Shown piece by piece: positions 58,774 through 64,000 of a stretch of DNA of 64,000 nt. Position 1 is the first letter of the stretch, and each line of letters starts with the position of its first letter. The notes below the pieces were generated by a model. That model did not search any database. It was given only the letters and a program-made list of their open reading frames with translations, and had not been told where the DNA came from. The stretch comes from an uncultured Roseburia sp. (GTDB taxonomy: Bacteria > Bacillota > Clostridia > Lachnospirales > Lachnospiraceae), in the NCBI GenBank assembly GCA_947174805.1, contig CAMWKH010000008.1, positions 32,501-96,500 on the forward strand. The letters are read 5' to 3'. The translations under genes were made by a program, and so were the position numbers.

Positions 58774-60372
58774 ATGGATAATAAGAATAGTTATTTTAAG
58801 CCAATTAAAAGAGATGGGAATATTTATTTGAAATTTTTTCCTGCGCAGGAGGGCGGCAAACGGCTGGAATTAAGGGATGTTCAAAATTATTTGAGCATGC
58901 AGGGATACCCGGAAACCGATGTGGTTTCCCTGAATAAGGGTATTATTGCCGAGGCGCCGGAGGAAGTTTATATTGGAAGCGATCTGGGAAATCCTTTTGA
59001 TGAATCTGTGATTTTGTCTGTTTCACTGGACAGTATGTTGGTTTGGGGTAAATTCTATCCCGGTGCCGACGGGGCAAGGCAAATCACCCAGGATGGAATA
59101 AAGGATGCTTTAACCCATGAAAAAGTTATTTACGGCATGGACGAGGAAATGATCGCCCAGTTGGCGATACAGCATGAGTACTGCACAGAGTATCTTATTG
59201 CAAAAGGGACACCGCCCAGCATAGGAAGAGACGCCAAGATTGAGTATTATTTTTCTACAAAACAGAGTTTAAAGCCAAAGCACAATGATGATGGTTCTGT
59301 AAATTACCACGAACTGGATATTATCAGCAGGGTGGAGAAAGACCAGTTGATTGCAAAACTGATTCCGGCAGTACCAGGCGAGCCCGGCACCGACGTAAAG
59401 GGCGGGGAATTAAAACCCAGGGACGTACAGCAGTTAAAGCTTTCTTTTTCCAATAATATCCGTATTTCCGAGGACGGTACAGAGCTTTATTCGGAAGTGA
59501 CAGGTCATGCTTCTTTGGTAAACGGCAAAGTATTTGTCTCCGGAGTGTATGAAGTTCCCGCAGATGTAGATAATTCTATTGGGGATATCAATTATCCCGG
59601 AAATGTTTCTGTGAAAGGAAACGTGAAAAGCGGGTTTATGATTAAAGCAGAAGGGGACATTATTGTAGACGGTGTGGTGGAAGGCGCACAGTTATATGCC
59701 GGCGGACAGATTATTGTGCAGAGAGGCATCCACGGTATGGGAAAAGGGCTTTTAAGTGCAAGAGGAAATATTGTTATTAAATTTATCGAGGGGGCAACCG
59801 TAAGGTCAGGGGGATATATTGACACGGAATCTATTATCCAGAGCCGTGTGTCTGCCAACTCAGAGATTACAGTGAACGGCGGCAAAGGTTTTATTATGGG
59901 AGGCATGGTACGGGCAGGCTCCAAGATAACGGCAAAATCCATCGGTTCCAACATGGGAACAGCAACCATGGTGGAAGTTGGTGTAGAACCGGAAAAACTG
60001 GAACGTTTTGCAGATCTGCAGCGAAATGCCAAAGAAATCAGTCAGAAGATTGAGAAAATCCGTCCGGTTTTGGTGACATATACAGAAAAAATGAATTCAA
60101 AGGTTCAGCTCTCACCGGAGCAGATCGAATTTGTAAAGAAACAGGTCATGGCGTTAAAGACCCTTCAGAGCCAGTTAGCTCCTATCAATGAGGAAATCAA
60201 TACGCTTAGAATGGAGTTTGTAAGTGCAAACCGGGCAAAAGTTATGATTCAAAATATGATTTATCCCGGAGTTACCATTAAAATTTCAGAATTGTCAATG
60301 ACAACGAAAGACACCAGGCACTATTGCCAGTTTGTCAAAGATAATGGAGAGATTAAGGCTGTAAATCTGTAA
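58774..60372 (+). CDS. DUF342 (FapA-like) family protein
   Basis: A ~532-residue soluble protein of the DUF342/FapA type. The core (about 180-400) has the polymer-forming beta-helix pattern, with repeats such as 'GNVSVKGNVKSGFMIKAEGD' and 'RGNIVIKFIEGATVRSGGY'. A coiled coil follows at ~410-480. Its function is not established. ATG 58774 is preferred because GGGGGA (58761-58766) is 7 bases upstream; the ATG at 58759 overlaps the sigD stop. Members often sit near sigD or chemotaxis genes in Clostridia. Confidence 0.82.
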   Translation: MDNKNSYFKPIKRDGNIYLKFFPAQEGGKRLELRDVQNYLSMQGYPETDVVSLNKGIIAEAPEEVYIGSDLGNPFDESVILSVSLDSMLVWGKFYPGADGARQITQDGIKDALTHEKVIYGMDEEMIAQLAIQHEYCTEYLIAKGTPPSIGRDAKIEYYFSTKQSLKPKHNDDGSVNYHELDIISRVEKDQLIAKLIPAVPGEPGTDVKGGELKPRDVQQLKLSFSNNIRISEDGTELYSEVTGHASLVNGKVFVSGVYEVPADVDNSIGDINYPGNVSVKGNVKSGFMIKAEGDIIVDGVVEGAQLYAGGQIIVQRGIHGMGKGLLSARGNIVIKFIEGATVRSGGYIDTESIIQSRVSANSEITVNGGKGFIMGGMVRAGSKITAKSIGSNMGTATMVEVGVEPEKLERFADLQRNAKEISQKIEKIRPVLVTYTEKMNSKVQLSPEQIEFVKKQVMALKTLQSQLAPINEEINTLRMEFVSANRAKVMIQNMIYPGVTIKISELSMTTKDTRHYCQFVKDNGEIKAVNL

Positions 60373-60396
60373 GAGACAGAATCGAGGTTGATAATT

Positions 60397-60717
60397 ATGT
60401 CAGTTGGACCAGTTACAATTCATGGTGTAATCCAGAGGGCAAACGATGTGGGGGCGGTTAAGCATCAGGAAGACACGAAACCTATGGTAGACCAGCAGAA
60501 TATTCAGTCTCATATGAAAAATGAGCAGATGAAACAGCTGAAGCAAGTCCGTCATGCGGATGATTCAGAAAATCATAAAAAGAAATATGATGCGAAAGAA
60601 AAAGGGAATGATAAATACCAAGGACAAGGACAACAGAAAAAAAAGAAACAGTCCAATGAAAAGGACGGATCAGTCGTCTTAAAAGCAGAGAACAGCCATT
60701 TTGATATGAAAATATAG
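60397..60717 (+). CDS. Small basic hydrophilic protein, unknown
   Basis: A 106-residue protein with no membrane segment and no motif I recognise. The N-terminus 'MSVGPVTIHGVIQRANDVGA' is the only ordered-looking part; residues ~50-90 are Lys/Gln/Asp-rich and probably disordered. ATG 60397 has GAGG 9 bases upstream (a TTG 9 bases earlier overlaps that site). It lies between the DUF342 gene and a SwrB-like gene. It may be a small binding partner; nothing more can be said. Confidence 0.6.
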   Translation: MSVGPVTIHGVIQRANDVGAVKHQEDTKPMVDQQNIQSHMKNEQMKQLKQVRHADDSENHKKKYDAKEKGNDKYQGQGQQKKKKQSNEKDGSVVLKAENSHFDMKI

Positions 60718-60731
60718 AGGAGATTTGAAAG

Positions 60732-61487
60732 ATGACAGGAGTAGAAATTCTGTTGCTGGTAATCGGAGTAGTGTTTTTTGTTGCCAGTTTTTTTATAGCA
60801 GAAAAATTGTCGCCTAGTGAGCTGGGAAAAATCGGTGAACTCAGTAATGAGGAAATCCAGAAGGTTATGGAGCGTGAACTTCAAAGGGCCACTGCCAGCA
60901 TCGGCAGCAGAGTGGAAGAAAAGGTAGAGGAAGTTTTGATAAAAACTGCCGATTCCATGGAATCGGAGTGCAATGACAAAATCAAGGCTATTGGAGAGTA
61001 TTCGGATACAGTGATAGAATCCATGAATAAGACCCATAATGAGATTATGTTTCTTTACAGTATGTTAAATGACAAACATACGGAGCTGACTCAATTTTCT
61101 TCAAGGCTTCAGGAACTTTCCAGTGAGATAGCCAAAAAGGATGAAGAAATACAGAAACATTTGGTTTTCCCTGTAAAGGTGGAGGAAGTTCAGCCCCCGA
61201 AACCGGCGGGAAAGCCTGGACGGAAGCCGAAAGCAAAGACAAAGGAAAAAGAAAAGGCTCCGGAAAAAGTGGAAATAGAGGCGGAAGAAGAACTCAACGA
61301 TATATTGTTTGAGGAGTTCAATGCAGAGGTTGAAGCGGATGACAGAGAGGACTTTAATCACAATGAAGCTATTTTAAAGCTGCATAAACAAGGTAAATCA
61401 GCTATTGAGGTTGCCAGAGAACTGGCTCTGGGTTTAGGGGAAGTTCAACTGGTAATTGGTTTGTATGAAGGGAACCGGAAGAAGTGA
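60732..61487 (+). CDS. DUF6115/SwrB-like membrane coiled-coil protein
   Basis: A 251-residue protein with one N-terminal membrane helix (~4-22), a coiled coil (~35-140), a Pro/Lys-rich linker ('PAGKPGRKPKAKTKEKEKAP') and a C-terminal helix-turn-helix-like part ('AILKLHKQGKSAIEVARELA'). This is the layout of DUF6115 proteins and of Bacillus SwrB (YlxL), which lies at the same place after sigD and promotes flagellar assembly. Function here is inferred from position and architecture. The next gene starts on its stop codon. Confidence 0.7.
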   Translation: MTGVEILLLVIGVVFFVASFFIAEKLSPSELGKIGELSNEEIQKVMERELQRATASIGSRVEEKVEEVLIKTADSMESECNDKIKAIGEYSDTVIESMNKTHNEIMFLYSMLNDKHTELTQFSSRLQELSSEIAKKDEEIQKHLVFPVKVEEVQPPKPAGKPGRKPKAKTKEKEKAPEKVEIEAEEELNDILFEEFNAEVEADDREDFNHNEAILKLHKQGKSAIEVARELALGLGEVQLVIGLYEGNRKK

Positions 61488-62098
61488 AACTAAAATATTA
61501 TTTAAGAGGAATAGGAATTGGCGTAGTAGTCACAACCCTTATTTTTATGGTTTCAATCGCACTTCATAAAAATGAGGAAAAAGATACACCTGTAGAAGAC
61601 AAAAAGCCTGCAACGGTGGCAGATATGCTAGAGACAGAGTCCGAGACAGAAAGTGAGGCCGCCCAGGAGGATAAGCAGTCCCCTGCCCAAACCCCTGAAC
61701 AGAAATCTACGGAAGTGAATAAACCGGAGACAAAGAGTTCCGAGACAAAGCTGCCGGAGGAAAAAAGTTCGGAGACACAGCCTGCGGAAAAGAACGAAGA
61801 TGACGCCAAGGATGATAAAAACGAAAATAATACTCCAAGTGATAAGCCGGCTGACAGCGCAGACACATCAGGCGAAAATGGAAAAGTCAGGTTTGAGATT
61901 GGAGGAGGGGAATACTCGGATGTAATCTGTAAAAAGTTACAGCAGGCAAATTTAATTGACAGCGCAGAAGAGTTTAATAAATTTCTAATTGCCAATGATT
62001 ATGATAATTTGATTTTGCCGGGGGTATATGCGATTCCCAAGGGATCTACCTATGAGGAGATTGCAAAGCTTTTGACAACAAAAATAGAAGAAGAGTAA
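61484..62098 (+). CDS. Membrane-anchored protein with MltG-type N-terminal (LysM-like) domain
   Basis: A 204-residue protein with a signal-anchor helix (~8-27), a low-complexity Glu/Thr/Lys/Pro linker (~35-130) and a C-terminal domain of ~70 residues ('RFEIGGGEYSDVICKKLQQA', 'LPGVYAIPKGSTYEEIAKLL'). This domain resembles the LysM-like N-terminal part of MltG/YceG transglycosylases; the catalytic part is absent. It may bind peptidoglycan outside the cell. GTG 61484 overlaps the previous stop (GTGA). It is the last gene of the motility operon before the terminator. Confidence 0.72.
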   Translation: MKLKYYLRGIGIGVVVTTLIFMVSIALHKNEEKDTPVEDKKPATVADMLETESETESEAAQEDKQSPAQTPEQKSTEVNKPETKSSETKLPEEKSSETQPAEKNEDDAKDDKNENNTPSDKPADSADTSGENGKVRFEIGGGEYSDVICKKLQQANLIDSAEEFNKFLIANDYDNLILPGVYAIPKGSTYEEIAKLLTTKIEEE

Positions 62099-62100
62099 GA

Positions 62101-62136
62101 AAGAAGATGCAGATTTTATCTTGCATTTTCTTTTTT
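62101..62136 (+). terminator. Rho-independent terminator of the fla/che operon
   Basis: GAAGATGCA (62103-62111) pairs with TGCATTTTC (62122-62130, one G-U pair) across a 10-base loop, followed by six T. It lies right after the last motility gene. The -35 element of the rpsB promoter is part of its right arm. Confidence 0.8.
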
Positions 62137-62149
62137 ATTATGCTATAAT
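62121..62149 (+). promoter_or_regulatory. Promoter of rpsB-tsf
   Basis: TTGCAT (62121-62126), 17 bases, TATAAT (62144-62149) with TGC directly before it (extended -10). The -35 element lies in the right arm of the upstream terminator. Confidence 0.75.
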
Positions 62150-62268
62150 TTCTAAGGTTTGGCAATTGTGCCAGCTAAAAAGCACATATGTGGATGATGG
62201 AACAGGTGCCAAGAGGTGTTCCATAAGAGGAAACATATGGAAGCAATTAACCATACGGAGGTAAGAAA
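62150..62268 (+). promoter_or_regulatory. Structured rpsB leader, possible S2 autoregulation site
   Basis: The ~110-base leader holds two clear hairpins: TTGGCA/TGCCAG (62159-62174) and GGAACA/TGTTCC (62199-62222), with a CACATATGTG palindrome between them. rpsB leaders in several bacterial groups bind ribosomal protein S2, so feedback control is plausible. I do not recognise the exact class. Confidence 0.4.
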
Positions 62269-63006
62269 ATGAGTGTTATCACAATGAAACAGTTATTGGA
62301 AGCAGGTGTTCATTTTGGACATCAGACCAGAAGATGGAATCCTAAAATGGCTCCATACATTTACACAGAGAGAAATGGTATTTATATTATTGACCTGCAG
62401 AAATCTGTAGGCAAAGTGGACGAGGCATATAAAGCGGTTGCAGATATCGTAGCTGACGGCGGAACCATTCTCTTTGTAGGTACAAAAAAGCAGGCTCAGG
62501 ATGCAATTAAGGCAGAGGCAGAGCGCTGCGGCATGTACTATGTAAATGAGAGATGGTTAGGTGGTATGCTTACCAATTTTAAGACGATTCAGAGCCGTGT
62601 TGCAAGGCTGAAAGCCATTGAGACAATGGCAGAGGACGGAACATTTGATGTTCTTCCCAAAAAAGAGGTAATCGCCCTTAAGAAAGAGTGGGAAAAATTA
62701 GAGAAAAACCTTGGCGGTATCAAGGACATGAAGAAAATTCCGGATGCTATTTTTGTAGTAGATCCCAAGAAAGAAAGAATTTGTATTCAGGAAGCCCACA
62801 CATTGGGTATTACTTTGATTGGTATTGCAGATACCAACTGTGATCCGGAAGAATTGGATTATGTAATTCCCGGAAATGACGATGCAATTCGTGCAGTAAA
62901 ATTGATTGTTTCCAAAATGGCAGACGCTGTTATCGAGGCAAACCAGGGTAATATTGAGGTGGATGAGGCCGAGTTTACAGAGGAAGAGGAAACAGTAGAA
63001 GAGTAA
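62269..63006 (+). CDS. rpsB: Small ribosomal subunit protein S2
   Basis: A 245-residue ribosomal protein. Family landmarks: '[20 protein letters not shown]', '[18 protein letters not shown]' and '[18 protein letters not shown]'. The C-terminus is acidic. ACGGAGGT precedes ATG 62269. tsf follows after 21 bases, the near-universal rpsB-tsf pair. Confidence 0.98.
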   Translation: MSVITMKQLLEAGVHFGHQTRRWNPKMAPYIYTERNGIYIIDLQKSVGKVDEAYKAVADIVADGGTILFVGTKKQAQDAIKAEAERCGMYYVNERWLGGMLTNFKTIQSRVARLKAIETMAEDGTFDVLPKKEVIALKKEWEKLEKNLGGIKDMKKIPDAIFVVDPKKERICIQEAHTLGITLIGIADTNCDPEELDYVIPGNDDAIRAVKLIVSKMADAVIEANQGNIEVDEAEFTEEEETVEE

Positions 63007-63027
63007 AAACAGTTGGAGGATTAAAAA

Positions 63028-63960
63028 ATGGCTATTACAGCAGCAATGGTAAAAGAACTGCGTGAGAAATCCGGCGCAGGAATGATGGATTGTAAAAAAG
63101 CATTAAATGAAACAAATGGAAACATGGATGAAGCCATGGAATACTTAAGAAAAAACGGACAGGCAAAGGCTGAGAAAAAAGCAGCAAGGATTGCAGCGGA
63201 AGGTATTGTTAAGATTGCAGTAAAGGACAATACTGCGGCAATCGTTGAGGTGAATTCTGAAACCGACTTTGTTGCAAAGAATGAAAAATTCCAGACTTAT
63301 GTGGGCAAAGTTGCAGAGCAGGTTCTTGTGAGCAATGCTTCTGATATCGACGCATTTATGGAGGAAAGCTGGGCAGAGGATTCTTCTAAAACGGTAAAAG
63401 ATGCCCTGGTAGAGCAGGTTGCAGTAATCGGCGAGAACTTAAAAATCAGAAGATTTGAGAAAGTGGTTGCTGAGAATGGCTGCGTGGTTGATTATATTCA
63501 TGGCGGCGGACGTATCGGTGTTATCGTGGAAGCTGATACAACAGTTGTAAATGACGCTGTAAAAGAAGCTATGAAGAATATTGCTATGCAGATTGCTGCA
63601 TTGAATCCCAAATATGTGACTAGAAGCGAAATCAGTGCTGAGTATATTGCACATGAGAAGGAAATTCTCATGGCCCAGATTATGAACGACCCCAAAGAGT
63701 CCCAGAAACCTGAAAAGGTGATAAACGGTATGATTGAAGGCCGCGTGAATAAAGAGCTGAAAGAAATCTGTCTGGTAGACCAGGTTTATGTAAAAGCAGA
63801 GGACGGAAAACAGACTGTTGCGAAATATTTGGAGGCTGTTTCTAAAGAGGCAGGCGCACCGGTTTCCGTAAAGAGATTTGTACGTTTTGAGACAGGCGAA
63901 GGCTTAGAGAAGAAAAATGAGGACTTTGCGGCTGAGGTTGCAGCGCAGATGAATCAGTAA
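63028..63960 (+). CDS. tsf: Translation elongation factor Ts
   Basis: A 310-residue nucleotide exchange factor for EF-Tu. The N-terminal UBA-like part has 'REKSGAGMMDCKKALNET' and the core has 'VNSETDFVAKNEKFQ' with the conserved T-D-F-V-A. 'YIHGGGRIGVIVEAD' follows. It ends 40 bases before the window edge; those last bases carry no recognisable gene. Confidence 0.98.
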   Translation: MAITAAMVKELREKSGAGMMDCKKALNETNGNMDEAMEYLRKNGQAKAEKKAARIAAEGIVKIAVKDNTAAIVEVNSETDFVAKNEKFQTYVGKVAEQVLVSNASDIDAFMEESWAEDSSKTVKDALVEQVAVIGENLKIRRFEKVVAENGCVVDYIHGGGRIGVIVEADTTVVNDAVKEAMKNIAMQIAALNPKYVTRSEISAEYIAHEKEILMAQIMNDPKESQKPEKVINGMIEGRVNKELKEICLVDQVYVKAEDGKQTVAKYLEAVSKEAGAPVSVKRFVRFETGEGLEKKNEDFAAEVAAQMNQ

Positions 63961-64000
63961 ACTTCTGAGAAGAATTGATTTACGAACCCCTGAAAATCCC

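Overview
The window looks like a chromosomal segment of a motile, spore-forming, anaerobic Gram-positive bacterium of the class Clostridia, most likely family Lachnospiraceae. The evidence is gene content and order: a Firmicutes-type fla/che operon behind codY and ahead of rpsB-tsf, a sporulation sigma factor resembling SigK, Lachnospiraceae-type DUF families (recognised from memory, not by search), strong AGGAGG-type ribosome sites and several TTG/GTG starts. No transposon, prophage, CRISPR array, tRNA or rRNA was seen.

Layout. (1) 1-3.5 kb: the end of a glutamate synthase subunit, then on the minus strand a GntR/YtrA-type regulator with an ABC exporter (ATPase and six-helix permease) and a PLP-dependent aminotransferase. 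(2) 3.6-10.4 kb: four genes of unknown function in one direction: a 1185-residue DUF5717-like protein, an actin/Hsp70-like ATPase-fold protein (DUF5716-like), a small helical-repeat protein, and a coiled-coil protein with a two-helix membrane hairpin. This is the best candidate for an undescribed system. (3) 10.4-13.1 kb: a C_GCAxxG_C_C-type cysteine protein and FeoA/FeoB ferrous iron uptake. (4) 13.2-24 kb: gltX, a UvrD-like helicase, a DUF1292 protein, a GH13/isoamylase-like protein whose catalytic residues appear to be lost, a DUF5662-like protein, trpS, a SigK-like factor without a pro-sequence, comM/yifB and dprA. (5) 24-27 kb: topA and codY. (6) 27.2-62.1 kb: an almost unbroken motility and chemotaxis operon from flgB to sigD and four accessory genes. 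(7) 62.1-64 kb: rpsB and tsf.

The motility block runs in assembly order: rod/basal body (flgB, flgC, fliE, fliF), switch and export ATPase (fliG, fliH, fliI, fliJ), a MotE/YlxF-like protein, hook length control and capping (fliK, flgD), a TIGR02530-like protein, hook (flgE), stator (motA, motB), fliL, switch (fliM, fliY, cheY), export gate (fliO, fliP, fliQ, fliR, flhB, flhA), flhF, flhG, a PilZ brake protein, chemotaxis (cheB, cheA, cheW, cheC, cheD) and sigD. The order dprA-topA-...-codY-flgB...sigD-...-rpsB-tsf is that of Bacillus subtilis, with the trmFO-xerC-hslV-hslU stretch missing and flbD absent between flgE and motA.

Regulatory points visible by eye: two promoters interlocked with the terminator of the preceding gene (before comM and before rpsB), CodY-box-like sites at the codY promoter, a palindrome over the GntR promoter, and a promoter-hairpin-T-run module in the gap before motA. 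All promoter, terminator and operator calls are pattern matches read by eye.
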